The notes under the pieces: model-generated
The model's input: the letters and a program-made list of their open reading frames with translations, nothing else
What the model was told of the DNA's origin: nothing
The model's database searches: none
Made by a program: the position numbers and the translations under genes
From: Asticcacaulis excentricus
GTDB lineage: Bacteria > Pseudomonadota > Alphaproteobacteria > Caulobacterales > Caulobacteraceae
Direction: 5' to 3'
Length of the DNA: 64,000 bases
Assembly (NCBI RefSeq): GCF_003966695.1
Contig: NZ_AP018827.1
Span: forward strand, 496,001-560,000
Shown: positions 1 to 9,830 of the stretch, in pieces
How positions within the stretch are numbered: position 1 is the first letter of the stretch
Layout: each line of letters starts with the position of its first letter

Positions 1-798
1 GCCAAGCACATAGCCGACAAAAAGTTTGTCGAAATCGCCTATGCCGCCGCGCCGTATTACCAGCTTTGGACGCGGCAAGCCGACAACAGCCTTGCCAGCT
101 TTGTCTATAACCGCGAACAGAACATCAAGGGCTGGACGCAGCAACAGCTTGCCGGGGGTATGACGGTCGAAAGCCTCTGTGTCGTACCCGATGCGCTGGG
201 CAATGATCGGCTGTGGATCGTGGCCAAGCGTCGCAAGGGCGGCGCGGATCAGCGGTTTGTGCTGTGGATGTCTGATCCGGATGATCGGATGCGCCTTGAC
301 CTTGCCGGGCGGCGCTATGACGCCACGCCGACGGGCACGGTAACGGTTGGCGCGCACCTGAACGGAGAAACGCTTACCGTGTTGATAGGCGACGGCGACG
401 GGCGGTTTGCCAGCGCCGGTCCCAACATTGTGGTCAGCGGCGGCAGCATCACCTTGCCTATGGAGCAGACGGCCAAAGAGATCATCTGGGGCCTGCCCTA
501 TACCTGGCGCTATCGCAGCCTTCCCTTCACGGCTGACGATCGGCAGGGCCGCAAGTTCAGGCCCACCGAGGTCAGTGTCGCCTTTGAGGGCGTATTCGTC
601 CGGGCGTCTGTTGAGGGCGTTGACCGTTGGGATTGGGATGTGTCGCGCGACCTTGGCGACACAGAGGCTTTGACGCCCAGACACCGGGTTGAAACTCTCA
701 ACCTTGGCGGCGCGGATGAGGAAGACCCGTGCATCGTCATCGAAGGCGATGACGGCTTCGATTTCATACTGAAAAGCATTCAGACGGTGGCGCAATAA
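1..798 (+). CDS. phage tail (nozzle/tubular-like) protein, 5' end missing
   Basis: The frame is open at the window edge, so only the last 265 residues are seen; the ATG at 160 is internal. The visible part is beta-rich and carries YNREQNIKGW, then VESLCVVPD and RLWIVAKRR, a pattern I associate with the large beta-rich tail tube or nozzle proteins of short-tailed phages. Such proteins sit at the distal tail and connect the portal to the tail spikes. The stop overlaps the next start by one base (TAATG), so the genes are translationally coupled. Assignment rests on pattern memory and on the neighbouring internal virion and tail-spike genes; 'phage structural protein' is safe, 'nozzle' is inference. 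Confidence 0.6.
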   Translation, partial: AKHIADKKFVEIAYAAAPYYQLWTRQADNSLASFVYNREQNIKGWTQQQLAGGMTVESLCVVPDALGNDRLWIVAKRRKGGADQRFVLWMSDPDDRMRLDLAGRRYDATPTGTVTVGAHLNGETLTVLIGDGDGRFASAGPNIVVSGGSITLPMEQTAKEIIWGLPYTWRYRSLPFTADDRQGRKFRPTEVSVAFEGVFVRASVEGVDRWDWDVSRDLGDTEALTPRHRVETLNLGGADEEDPCIVIEGDDGFDFILKSIQTVAQ

Positions 799-1190
799 TG
801 GGAACGTGGATCAGACCCTACCGCGACGGGGACGAGGCCCGTTGCTATCTCAGGGAAGACATGCAGGCCGAATTTGATGCGCTGCAACGGCGGGTGCATG
901 GCGGCCCGAAATGGACGCTACAGGCCGGAACCCGCATCCTTGGCATGGGTGGCCTTATTGATGATCCGGCACGCGGCACGCTCGATCTTTGGGCGCTTGT
1001 CGGTAGTCAGATGACCAAGCGGCATTGGGTACTGGTTTATCGCCACGTCACCGAAATGATCCTGAACGCCAAGATTGCCAACCCGGATAAGCAAATCTGG
1101 GTCAATGCATCCCGCTGTCCGGGGGCCGAAGCGTTTATTCTTAAGCTCGGTTTCCTGCCCAGCGCCAATGAAGGGGAATTCTATGTCTAG
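798..1190 (+). CDS. GNAT-like phage virion protein
   Basis: A 130-residue protein with features of a small acetyltransferase fold: an N-terminal IRPYRDGD segment typical of GNAT beta-1, a central GGLIDD turn, and a C-terminal stretch ending in AEAFILKLGF, resembling the GNAT 'A..FY.K.GF' end. In T7-like phages a GNAT-fold protein of similar length lies at this place between tail tube and internal virion genes and acts in particle assembly rather than as an enzyme. I see no convincing acetyl-CoA binding R/Q-x-x-G-x-G/A motif, so a structural role is more likely. It overlaps the tail gene by 1 nt and the next gene by 8 nt. Confidence 0.5.
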   Translation: MGTWIRPYRDGDEARCYLREDMQAEFDALQRRVHGGPKWTLQAGTRILGMGGLIDDPARGTLDLWALVGSQMTKRHWVLVYRHVTEMILNAKIANPDKQIWVNASRCPGAEAFILKLGFLPSANEGEFYV

Positions 1191-1794
1191 TGCAGCCTTG
1201 GCGTCTTCGGCGGGCGGATCATCGGGCGGCGCAAAAGGCGGCGGCGGTGGCGGCGGATCGTCTTTGGCCGGATCGGCAATCAATGCCTTCGCCTCGCTTT
1301 TGGGCGCGTTCAACGCCAATAACGCGGCCAAGGCCCGCGCGCGACAGCTTCGCATGGAAGCCGACCGGATCAATATGGAGGCCGGGCGCAGCGCCATGGA
1401 AGACATGCGCCAGTCGTCGAAAGCCGAGGCGTCTGGGTTTGTGAGCGCGGCGGCGGGCGGCGGTTTCACCGGATCGGCCATTGACGTGATGAATGAGTTT
1501 GTCGGGGACAGCCTCTATAACGCCCGCGCCCTGATCTATCAGGGCCAGACGCAGGCCCGGAACGCCCTTTATGAAGCCAATGTGGCGCGGGCCGAAGGCA
1601 AGAATGCGCTGATCGGCGGTGTGCTTAATGCCGGAGCCTCGTTGTTGGGGGGATATGGGCAGTACCGTGAAAGTCGCGGCATGGCCTCCACCCGTGGGTC
1701 TGAGGGTAACCCTGCCTCAGCGCCGTCGCTTACGCCGCGCCCGTCATGGAGTGGGGCGGGGTATGGCGGCTACAATAACCGGAGGATGTTCTAA
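1183..1794 (+). CDS. small internal virion-like protein
   Basis: 203 residues starting at the ATG at 1183, which has an AAGGGGAA ribosome site 5 nt upstream; the longer frame from 1075 has no such site and would overlap the preceding gene by over 100 nt. The N-terminus is Gly/Ser/Ala-rich (a run of seven Gly near residue 20), followed by an amphipathic segment SLAGSAINAFASLLGAF, a charged coiled-coil-prone helix (NNAAKARARQLRMEADRI) and two more Gly-rich helices (VLNAGASLLGGYG). This layout fits the ejected internal proteins of T7-like phages that enter the cell envelope. No enzyme motif is seen. Function is inferred from position and composition. Confidence 0.5.
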   Translation: MSSAALASSAGGSSGGAKGGGGGGGSSLAGSAINAFASLLGAFNANNAAKARARQLRMEADRINMEAGRSAMEDMRQSSKAEASGFVSAAAGGGFTGSAIDVMNEFVGDSLYNARALIYQGQTQARNALYEANVARAEGKNALIGGVLNAGASLLGGYGQYRESRGMASTRGSEGNPASAPSLTPRPSWSGAGYGGYNNRRMF

Positions 1795-4152
1795 ATGGCC
1801 AAACTGCCCGGTGTGGCGCGTCGTGACCTAAATGGCGCGTCGATTTCAACAGATGTGGTCAGGCCTACGGATTTCGGTCTTGGGGCGCTTGGCGATGCCA
1901 TGGAACGTTTCAATGCGTCTGAGGACCGCATAGCGCAGGAAAACGCGCAAAGAGCGCTGACGGGCCTAGATACGGCCTATAACGACACCTATGGCCAGCT
2001 TGAGGCCACGCGCGACACGACGCGCCCCGGCTTTGCCAAGGCGGCGACCGACAGTTATGACGCGCTTTCCGCCGGTACGCGCGCCATGTTGAATGAGCGC
2101 GAGCAGCGCTTTTTCGATCAGATGAATGACGCAAACCGCGCGGGCCGTGTTCAGCGGGCGGCGGATGTCGAGAACGCCGACATAGGCCGCATCGTTCAGG
2201 CGCAGCAAGAAGCGGTGCGCGCGTCCGAAACGTCCAAAGTCCTCACCGGTTTCAACATCGACATCATGCAGCAGCTCAAGGATGATGAGCGCGGCGATGT
2301 GATGTTGCAGCCGGATTATGAGGCTACGGCCACGGCGCGATTTGATCAGCGGGCGCAATCGCTGATCGACGCCGCGCCGGAGTGGCAAAAGCCAATCCTG
2401 ACGCAACAGGTGGCACAGTTGCGGTCTAAGGTTCAGCTTGACCTTCGCGGGACGCTTATGCGGGTGAATGAAACCCAGATCCGCGAAAACTCGAAACAGG
2501 TCATCGGCAACCTTGTCAACGCGGTGCGCCTGAGCCCTACAAAAGACGCCTATCAAACGGCAATGACTGAAGGAACCAAGGCAATCAGCGCCTTGCCGCC
2601 AGAGCAGCGGATACAGGTTATGGCATCCATGCCGACCACCTTCCTTGGCGCCATGGCCGATAGCTATGTCGATAATCAGGATGCGGCGGGCCTTGAAGCC
2701 TTTTTGCAAAGTCCGGATTTTGAAGCCGCCAAGGTGATGCAGCCGGAAGTCTTCGCGCGGTTTCAGGGGCAGGTCGCCACGATCCGCGCTTCGGCGGCGC
2801 AGGCGGCGGCGGCGCAGGCCTTAGAGCAGGACATGCAGGATGAATTGACGCGAATTACCGTCACGGGCGAAGGCGCGTCTTTGAGCCAGGCGCAGTTCAT
2901 CAAGGCCTATGGCCCGGTTGAGGGGCCGGTGCGATTTAAACAGTACGGGCAGGCCGCGACGGAAGCCAAGGCAGACTTTGGCCTTACCAAGACGGCCTTG
3001 ACCCAGACCAGCGCGCAATACGCCGAAACCATAGCGGCCATGAAGCCCGCCGATAATGACCCGGATTATGCGCGTAAATATGCACGGTGGCAGAAAGCGC
3101 GCGAGGCGGGTGATAGGGTCTTTGCCGCGCGTCAGGCGGATGGGGCCGGTGCGGCACTGTCTATGCCAGACTATAACGCCAAGTGGCAGGCGGTGCAGTC
3201 CGGTCAGCCGGGGGCGGGCGAACAATGGGCCAATGGGGTTGTGGCGCTGCAAAAACAGTGGGGGCATTCCGATGCGCAGCTCAGTGTCCTGCCCGGACGT
3301 GCGGCCAGAAGCATCGTGAACGCCATCAAAAAGGCCCCGCCGGATCAGAAGGACGAACGTCTTCTTGAGGCGTGGAATACGCTGGGGGGCTTTGGCCGCT
3401 ATGGCGGGCTGGGGCTTCGGGATTTGCAACGTGCGCGCCTTGACGGCACGGATGCGGCCATATTGAACCAGACGCAGGGTGACCCGGTCGCGCTGGGGCA
3501 ATATGCCTATCTGACGGGACGTGCGGCGCAGATCAAGCTGAATGAAAATCAGACCGCGTCTTTGAAAAGCGCAGTCGATGAGGCCATGGACGATTATGTC
3601 GGCACATGGGCCTATTCCCCCGCCGGACAGGGATTTGGCGGCAATCTTAAACAGGCGGCCTATCAGATGGCCAGAGGCCTGAAAGCCGATGGTAAGGGCG
3701 ATGATGAGGCGGCGCGCGACGTGGCCAAGCTTCTTATTGAGCAGCGCTACGCCATAAGTGACCGGCTGAATATCCGTGTGCCGCGCGCACTGGCTAATCA
3801 GCAGCGCGTACAGGTGAAGCTGAAAGGCGGACTGTTCGCGCGTCCGGCGGAAACCGATGGATTGGGGGCCGTCACGCTTGGGCTGCAATACATCAAGACA
3901 GACCTTGAATTGGGTCGCCGGGCGTTTCAACCGCGCCAGACCTCACCGGGCCTTACTGCGGATCAGGAGCGCGAGCGCGAACGGTCGCAAATCAAAGACC
4001 GGGGTGTGTGGATCAATACCGAAGACGATACGGGCGTCATGTTGACCGTGCCTTCGGCCACCGGCGGGTTTCGTGCCGTTTTCGGTGAGGATGGCAAGCC
4101 GATTGTCGTGACGTGGGAACAGGCGCAACGCCATGCGTGGGAGGGTCTGTAA
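1795..4152 (+). CDS. large internal virion protein (helical, coiled-coil)
   Basis: 785 residues, starting directly after the preceding stop with AATAACCGGAGG upstream. The sequence is rich in Ala, Gln and Arg, nearly all helical, with long coiled-coil-prone stretches (residues 30 to 350) and no transmembrane segment or signal peptide. It lies just before the transglycosylase protein, which in T7-like phages is the place of the internal core protein that lines the DNA ejection channel. The frame ends in TAATG, overlapping the next start by one base. No motif gives an activity; the call rests on size, composition and gene order. Confidence 0.5.
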   Translation: MAKLPGVARRDLNGASISTDVVRPTDFGLGALGDAMERFNASEDRIAQENAQRALTGLDTAYNDTYGQLEATRDTTRPGFAKAATDSYDALSAGTRAMLNEREQRFFDQMNDANRAGRVQRAADVENADIGRIVQAQQEAVRASETSKVLTGFNIDIMQQLKDDERGDVMLQPDYEATATARFDQRAQSLIDAAPEWQKPILTQQVAQLRSKVQLDLRGTLMRVNETQIRENSKQVIGNLVNAVRLSPTKDAYQTAMTEGTKAISALPPEQRIQVMASMPTTFLGAMADSYVDNQDAAGLEAFLQSPDFEAAKVMQPEVFARFQGQVATIRASAAQAAAAQALEQDMQDELTRITVTGEGASLSQAQFIKAYGPVEGPVRFKQYGQAATEAKADFGLTKTALTQTSAQYAETIAAMKPADNDPDYARKYARWQKAREAGDRVFAARQADGAGAALSMPDYNAKWQAVQSGQPGAGEQWANGVVALQKQWGHSDAQLSVLPGRAARSIVNAIKKAPPDQKDERLLEAWNTLGGFGRYGGLGLRDLQRARLDGTDAAILNQTQGDPVALGQYAYLTGRAAQIKLNENQTASLKSAVDEAMDDYVGTWAYSPAGQGFGGNLKQAAYQMARGLKADGKGDDEAARDVAKLLIEQRYAISDRLNIRVPRALANQQRVQVKLKGGLFARPAETDGLGAVTLGLQYIKTDLELGRRAFQPRQTSPGLTADQERERERSQIKDRGVWINTEDDTGVMLTVPSATGGFRAVFGEDGKPIVVTWEQAQRHAWEGL

Positions 4153-7013
4153 TGCCTTTGCCGGGATATATTGACGGGCCGGTCACCGATCAGTCCGAGG
4201 CCGACCGTCAGGCGGCATTGACGCCCGCCACGCAACGCGACGTGCGCGGCGTCATGTTTACGGGCGGTGAGGTGGGTTCATTGACCGGCCTGACCGGGGG
4301 CTTTCTGGGGCAGGTGTGGGATCAGGCCAGAGGCCAAAATCAGCGCATGTTGACGCCTGCCGAAGCCAATAGCCGATATGGCATCGACGGCGAACTGAGT
4401 TTCACCGGGCCGGTCACCGAAAGCGATGCGGCCTATAAACACCGTAACAAGCGCGATGAAATCTATCGCCGCGATGTGTTGAGCCGCAATGACAGCGTCG
4501 GCGGCCTTGAAGGCTTTGCGTTGTCCCTTACGGGCGGCATGGTTGATCCGGCGGGCATGGTGGTCAACCTTATCCCTGTGGCGGGCGAAGCGCGCATGGC
4601 CGGAACGGTGGGTAAGGCGGGCCTTGCCACGCGGGTGGCGCGCGGTGGCTGGGCCGGGTTCAAAGGCGGCGCTTTGTCGGGAGGTCTCACCTATGGATTG
4701 TCCAGCTATGCGGGCCGGGATTATGGCCCGGAAGATGCGGCCATTGACATTTTGGGCGGCACCATTTTGGGCGGCGGTATTGAGGGCCTTTCCTATGGTT
4801 ATGGGGCTTTGCGCCGTGCCACGCGCCCCAACTATAGCGATGCGGCGTTTGACGCCCTCATTCACCGCGAAAGCCGAGGCCAGCAATTCGGCGCGGATGG
4901 CCAGCCGTTACGGTCGCCGAAAGGGGCAATCGGTGTTGCTCAGGTCATGCCCGGCACAGCCCCGGAAGCGGCGCGTCTGGCGGGGCTTCCCTTTGATGAG
5001 GTGAAGTATAAAACCGATCCGGACTATAACCGCGCGCTGGGGCGGGCCTATTTTGACAAGCAGCTTGAAACCTTTGGCGGTGATGTGGACAAGGCATGGG
5101 CGGCCTACAATGCCGGGCCGGGACGTGTGCAAAAGGCGATGAACACGCACGGGGCCGACTGGCTTAGCGCCATGCCCAAGGAAACGCGCGATTACGTAGC
5201 CGCCAATCGCGCCAGAATGGCCGAGAACGGATATGAGGCCGATGTGCCCGCCATGCCGGAAACGCCGATGGCAAGGCCGCGCGCGCCGCTCCCTGTACAG
5301 GCTTTGGACGCCATAGATCAGGCCGGGGCCACGGCCAAGGCGATTGGCGATTTTGCCGATGATGGCCGCGTCGATGTGGCGGAATTGGTCCTTAAGGCCG
5401 CCGACCGTCCGCGTGCGGCGCGATCACTGGACGAAGCCGGTGTGGATTTGCAAATCCCGGCGCGCGTCTATGACGCCGATGTGGCGGCCACGGTGCGCGG
5501 CACGAATATTCCGGTGCGCTTTGCCGTGGTCGAAGCCCGTGATTTGATGACCAGCCATGATGATGAGCTAAGCCGCAACCTGATGTATCCCGAAGAGATG
5601 CAGCCGCGCGAACGCGACCGCGCGGGATCACAGGCGCGGTTGCAGCGCATGGAGCGTGAATTCAACCCCTTACGGCTTTTGACGTCACGCGAAGCCGAAG
5701 GCGGCGCGCCGATCATTGCCCCCGATGGCACGGTGGAAAGCGGCAATGGCCGAACCATCGTGATCCGCCGTGGCTATGCCAAGGGGGCCGATTATGCCGC
5801 CAAGTATCGTCAGGCGCTGATTGACAGCGGCTTTGACGTGAAGGGCATGGAAGCGCCGGTTTTGGTCCGCGTCCGCACTCAGCCGATGGACGGGCCGCAG
5901 CGCGTGCGGCTCAGCCGTGAAATGAATGCCGACACATCCGAACGCATGGGGGTCACCGAGCAGGCCTTTGTGGACGCCGAAGCGATGCGCGCCGAAGACA
6001 TCGGCCTTTATCAGGGCGGCCTGATCACGCGCACGCAAAACGATGCCTTTGCCCGCCGGTTCCTTGAACGCGCAGGCGCGGGGCAGGAAAACGACCTGAT
6101 CGACCCGCAGACCAAGCGGCTCAGTCAGGCGGGGATTGAGCGGATGCAGGCCGGCATGGTGGCCAAGGCGTTCGGTGACCGCGATTTGGTCTTCTCAATT
6201 TTTGAAACCGGCAACCCGATGATGAAGGCGCTGGGGAACGCGCTTTCGGACGTGGCCTCGACCTGGGCAAAGATGCGGTCCATGGCGCAGGCCGGAGAAT
6301 TGACGCCGGGGGCCGATACGACCGAAGCGTTGAAGGAGGCTTTGGCCTTTGTGCGCCATGTGCGTGATCAGCGGCTCAACATGGCCGAGACGATTGAGAA
6401 GTGGGCGGATCAGCCGGTTTTGTTCGGTGGCGATGCGCTTAGCCCGGAGGCGCGTGATTACCTTGACCTGTTTTTCAAAGACAAGGATTACCGGGTTCAG
6501 CGCCGCGCCGACGATATTGCCGCCGACCTGAAAGACCTTGCCGAAGCCGCCATGGCCAGAACCGGCGGGGTTGATTTGCTTGGTGACGTGCCGGATTTTG
6601 ATGTAAAAGCGCAGATAGAGGTTTTGCGCGCTAAAGCCGTGAGGAATGGACGCGATGGCGTTGAACAGTTCGCAGATGAGGGCGGAGGGCCTGAGGGCAA
6701 TGGCCGATGGTTTTCAGCGGATCGCCCAGCGCCGGGCGAAAATGCCGGACCCGGACTTATCCCCGATGCAGGCCAAGGCGGCGGAAAAGCGGCTGAGGGC
6801 ACTGGCGGAACAACTGAGCCCGGCAACGCCACCGCCGCCGAAAAACCCATAAGGCCCTACGTCCCGCAGGACGATGAAACCCGCACACTTATGGCCGAGG
6901 TGGACGCGCTAAGGGCCGAAACCGCCCTTACCCCTGAGCCGATTGATAATCCTGATTTGCTGGCCGAAGCCGTGAGGGCGGCGGCGTTTTGCGTGAGCCA
7001 AGGGATCGTCTGA
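4152..7013 (+). CDS. internal virion protein with lytic transglycosylase and DdrB/ParB-like domain
   Basis: 953 residues from the ATG at 4152 (TAATG overlap with the previous gene). After a hydrophobic Gly-rich N-terminal part, residues about 230 to 345 form a soluble lytic transglycosylase domain: HRESRGQQFG with the catalytic Glu, then GAIGVAQVMPGTA and AWAAYNAGPGRV. Residues about 410 to 630 resemble the DdrB-like ParB-superfamily domain found in phage and plasmid proteins (LTSREAEGGAPII, GNGRTIVIRRGY, SREMNADTSERM). The C-terminal 110 residues are a Gly/Pro-rich linker and a short helix. The enzyme probably cuts peptidoglycan locally during DNA entry; the ParB-like part has no known role here. 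The end (GIV, TGATG) touches a possible insertion. Confidence 0.75.
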   Translation: MPLPGYIDGPVTDQSEADRQAALTPATQRDVRGVMFTGGEVGSLTGLTGGFLGQVWDQARGQNQRMLTPAEANSRYGIDGELSFTGPVTESDAAYKHRNKRDEIYRRDVLSRNDSVGGLEGFALSLTGGMVDPAGMVVNLIPVAGEARMAGTVGKAGLATRVARGGWAGFKGGALSGGLTYGLSSYAGRDYGPEDAAIDILGGTILGGGIEGLSYGYGALRRATRPNYSDAAFDALIHRESRGQQFGADGQPLRSPKGAIGVAQVMPGTAPEAARLAGLPFDEVKYKTDPDYNRALGRAYFDKQLETFGGDVDKAWAAYNAGPGRVQKAMNTHGADWLSAMPKETRDYVAANRARMAENGYEADVPAMPETPMARPRAPLPVQALDAIDQAGATAKAIGDFADDGRVDVAELVLKAADRPRAARSLDEAGVDLQIPARVYDADVAATVRGTNIPVRFAVVEARDLMTSHDDELSRNLMYPEEMQPRERDRAGSQARLQRMEREFNPLRLLTSREAEGGAPIIAPDGTVESGNGRTIVIRRGYAKGADYAAKYRQALIDSGFDVKGMEAPVLVRVRTQPMDGPQRVRLSREMNADTSERMGVTEQAFVDAEAMRAEDIGLYQGGLITRTQNDAFARRFLERAGAGQENDLIDPQTKRLSQAGIERMQAGMVAKAFGDRDLVFSIFETGNPMMKALGNALSDVASTWAKMRSMAQAGELTPGADTTEALKEALAFVRHVRDQRLNMAETIEKWADQPVLFGGDALSPEARDYLDLFFKDKDYRVQRRADDIAADLKDLAEAAMARTGGVDLLGDVPDFDVKAQIEVLRAKAVRNGRDGVEQFADEGGGPEGNGRWFSADRPAPGENAGPGLIPDAGQGGGKAAEGTGGTTEPGNATAAEKPIRPYVPQDDETRTLMAEVDALRAETALTPEPIDNPDLLAEAVRAAAFCVSQGIV
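6655..6852 (+). CDS. possible small gene nested out of frame in the transglycosylase gene
   Basis: A second frame inside the 3' part of the large virion gene encodes about 65 residues from ATG 6655, which has GAGGA at 6641 to 6645 nine bases upstream; an ATG at 6646 is too close to it. The product (ALNSSQMRAEGLRAMADG..., ending PPPPKNP) reads as a charged amphipathic helix with a Pro tail. By eye its third codon positions are more G/C-rich than those of the main frame over the same stretch, where the main frame gives a low-complexity Gly/Pro linker. This could be dual coding, an old frameshift in the parent gene, or chance. Confidence 0.25.
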   Translation: MALNSSQMRAEGLRAMADGFQRIAQRRAKMPDPDLSPMQAKAAEKRLRALAEQLSPATPPPPKNP

Positions 7014-7308
7014 TGTTTGATATCCGAAAGAAGCATGACCCTTGGAATGTTTATCGGATAGGCTTCATAGGGCTCACGCCTGTCTATCCCGATGATTTCA
7101 AATGGCGGGATGGCGCGACTTACGCCCTTGCTTTGGCTGGGGGCACACTTGATGCGCCGTTCCATTCCGAAGCCGATTTCATGGAGAAGGTGAAGGATGA
7201 GCCGCCGGAGCCTGAGTGTCATTTTATTATTGTTTTGCTTGATGCGCCTGACCTTACGCAGGCTCAGCGCCGTCTGATCCGTGCGCAATTTGGAAAGATC
7301 GTCTGATG
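7004..7308. repeat. 12-bp direct repeat GATCGTCTGATG bracketing a small gene
   Basis: GATCGTCTGATG occurs at 7004 to 7015 and again at 7297 to 7308. Each copy contains a Val codon, a TGA stop and the overlapping ATG of the next gene. The segment from one copy to the next (293 bp) is exactly the small gene 7013 to 7306. This could be a duplication left by insertion of that gene, or independent use of the same TGATG coupling. Confidence 0.5.
7013..7306 (+). CDS. small unrecognised phage protein, possible late insertion
   Basis: 97 residues from the ATG at 7013, coupled by TGATG to both neighbours; an upstream ATG at 6989 would lie inside the previous gene. The protein begins [20 protein letters not shown] and ends [13 protein letters not shown]. 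It is soluble and mixed alpha/beta with no motif I recognise. Its base composition is visibly less G/C-rich than the surrounding structural genes. Together with the flanking 12-bp repeat this suggests a recently added 'moron'-type gene between two virion genes, but no function can be given. Confidence 0.6.
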
Positions 7309-9762
7309 GCCAAAGACCCTCGTTTGTGTCATGCGCCGGTCAGAGCGGCGGTTAAGGGCGCGTTTTCGGATGACGAAATTGAGCGCATCGTTGAGCGGTA
7401 TATCGCCAAGAAGTTAGCGAAAAAAAACGCTAATCCTATGCTTACGGATGCCGATGCGGCCCGTGAAGCCGCGCGTGAACTCACCAAAGAAGAGGTTATT
7501 TCTGGCCTTCAATCGACGCGGGCGCGGGCTATGTCTGAGCGTGCCAAGGCCGCGCGCCGCGCCGATATGGCGCGTATGACGGGTAATGAGGTTGACCGTC
7601 TTGAGGCCCTGACCATCGGTTCGGAAAAGGCCGGTTTCGGCGGGCTCAATAGTGTGGACGCCATGGGTGGCGCGCTACAGGCCGAAATCATTGGCGACAT
7701 CGAGGAGGGATTGCGCGCGCGCGGCGTGTGGAAGCGCGTCACTTCGATACTCAGGGACCGTGCATGGGAAGGCCGCGTGGCGCAGGACATGGCGCATCTG
7801 AACGGCGGTAAGGGTGGCCCCAGCGGCGATGATATGGCCATGGCGGCGGCCAAGGTGTTCAACGCGGCCTTAGAGCGCGTGCGCCTGATGCAGAATGACG
7901 CCGGGGCATGGATCGGCAAGCTGGACGGCTATGTCGTTCGGCAGACGCACGATCCGGTCAAGGTGTCGGGGGGGTATTTCAACCGCGCGGATCAGGAAGC
8001 CGCGCAAAAGGCATGGGCGGATTTCATCACGCCGTTGCTTGATCCCGCGACGTTCGACGGCGTCGATAATCCGCGTCAGATGCTGAACGACATATGGTTC
8101 AATATCGTGGCGGGTAAGCACGATGTGTCCAAAGGCATTGACGAAATCGAAGGTTTTTTGCCGAAGGGCGGCGCGGCGCGCAACGCTTCGGGTGAGCGGG
8201 TGTTGCATTTCCGGTCACCCGATGCGTGGATGACGTACCACGACGCCTATGGCCGGGGGTCTTTGTTTGACGCCATCACGCAACAGGTGCGGCGCGGCGC
8301 GCGTAACACGGCGCTGATGCGTCGTTTCGGGCCAAACCCGGACATAGCGTGGCAGAACGAAATCACCGAGGCGATGAATTCGGCCAAGGCGCGCGGCGAC
8401 GGCAAGACCGGGGAAAAGCTACAGAGCCGGCGCATGGCGGCCGCCTATGAGGCGATCACGGGTGCGGCGGATGCGCCTGAAAACCTCCGCCTGGCTATGG
8501 CCGGTTCGCTGTTGAGGAAACACCAAAGCGTGGCCAAGCTGGGGGGCATGGTGCTTTCGGCGTTCGGTGACCTTCAGGTTGCCCACTATCAACTTCACCG
8601 TGCCGGTGTGCCGTGGTTGCAGGCGTGGGGCGGTGTGCTGGGTGGTATAACGCGGCTTGGCGGCACGCGCACGCGCGAAGCGGCGGCATTGCTCGACGCC
8701 GGGGCGCGAATGGCCATCGGTAAGATGGCGTCCGGCGTCAATATGCGCGACGGGGCGTTGGGGTTTTATACCGCCGCCGGTCGCTTCAATATGATGGCGC
8801 AGGGCTTTGAATTCTGGAATGACGGGTTGCGGGCCGGTGTGGCGTCCATCTATGGCCGTCGCATGGCGCAGCTCGCCAACCGGTCCTATGACGATGTGCC
8901 CAAGATGTTCCGCCGCACGCTGGAACGATACGGGATCGACGCCAAAGATTGGGACAAAATCAGGCTGAATACTCAAACCATTGAGGGCGAAACCTTCATT
9001 GTCTTTGATGGCCTTGACGACGCGACGGCCACCAAGGGCCGGACGATGATGCAGGACATTCTCGATAACGCCACGTCCGAAGCACGGGGCCGTGAAAACC
9101 GCGCGCTTAGTTTCGGTGGCTTGAAGCCCGGCACGGTCGAAGGTGAGGCGGTGCGCGCCTTCCTGCAATTCTGGTCCTTCTCGACGGCCTATATCAATCG
9201 CTCTCTGGCCCCCGCAATCCGCGATGCGCGCGACGGCCACGCGGTTGCGCCGCTTGTTCAACTCATCCTTGGGACCACGCTTTTGGGCTATGCCAGCATG
9301 AGCGCCAAGGATTTGGCCAAGGGGCGTGAACCGCGCCCGGTCAATACCAAGACCGTTCTGGCGGCCATGGTGCAGGGCGGTGGCCTTGGCATCTATGGAG
9401 ACTTCCTGTTCGGAGAGAAAAGCCGATACGGCGGCGGGCTTCTGGAAACCTTTGGTGGCCCAGCCGTCAGCGACTTTGCCGCCCTGTATAATCTGGCGGG
9501 GACGTTGCGCGGCGTGGCCACGGAAAAGGACGCGGCCAAACGTCCGAAGGGCCTGAAAAACGCAGGCGATCAGGCCTATTACATTTCCAAGTCGCAAGTC
9601 CCTCTGATCAATCTGTGGTACACGCGCGCGGCGCTGGATTACGCCTTGTTCTGGCGGGTTCAGGAGGCGATGGACCCCGGCTGGGCCGCGCGATATGAGA
9701 AGCGCGTCAAGCGCGAAAACGATCAGGAATTCTGGCTTAAGCCCACCGAAGCCGTGCAATAA
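7306..9762 (+). CDS. large internal virion protein (ejection protein)
   Basis: 818 residues with an N-terminal charged, helical region ([10 protein letters not shown] near residue 40), a mixed middle, and a C-terminal third with hydrophobic helices (for example [19 protein letters not shown] and [12 protein letters not shown]). Phage proteins of this size and layout next to the transglycosylase protein are usually ejected with the DNA and span the envelope, like T7 gp16. No catalytic motif is seen. The start at 7306 is coupled by TGATG to the small upstream gene. A hairpin follows the stop. Confidence 0.55.
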
Positions 9763-9773
9763 GGTCCCAAAAC

Positions 9774-9793
9774 GCCCGCCCTTTGGGGTGGGC
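9774..9793 (+). terminator. hairpin between virion and tail-spike genes
   Basis: GCCCGCC (9774 to 9780) pairs with GGTGGGC (9787 to 9793) with one G-U pair and a 6-nt loop. No T-run follows, so it may be an mRNA processing or attenuation hairpin rather than a strong terminator. It separates the internal protein genes from the tail-spike gene. Confidence 0.3.
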
Positions 9794-9830
9794 TTACACT
9801 CGTCTGGAGTTTGTTTCAGACGGGTTTGCC

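Noticed and set aside
7420-7433. A-AAA-AAC slippery sequence in phase within the phage ejection protein gene
   Set aside because: A -1 shift would meet a TAA stop one codon later, and no downstream structure or alternative product is apparent; the gene reads through normally in frame 0.
8419-9759. 446-codon minus-strand frame opposite the phage ejection protein
   Set aside because: Shadow frame; phage genes here are all on the + strand and the translation shows no domain.
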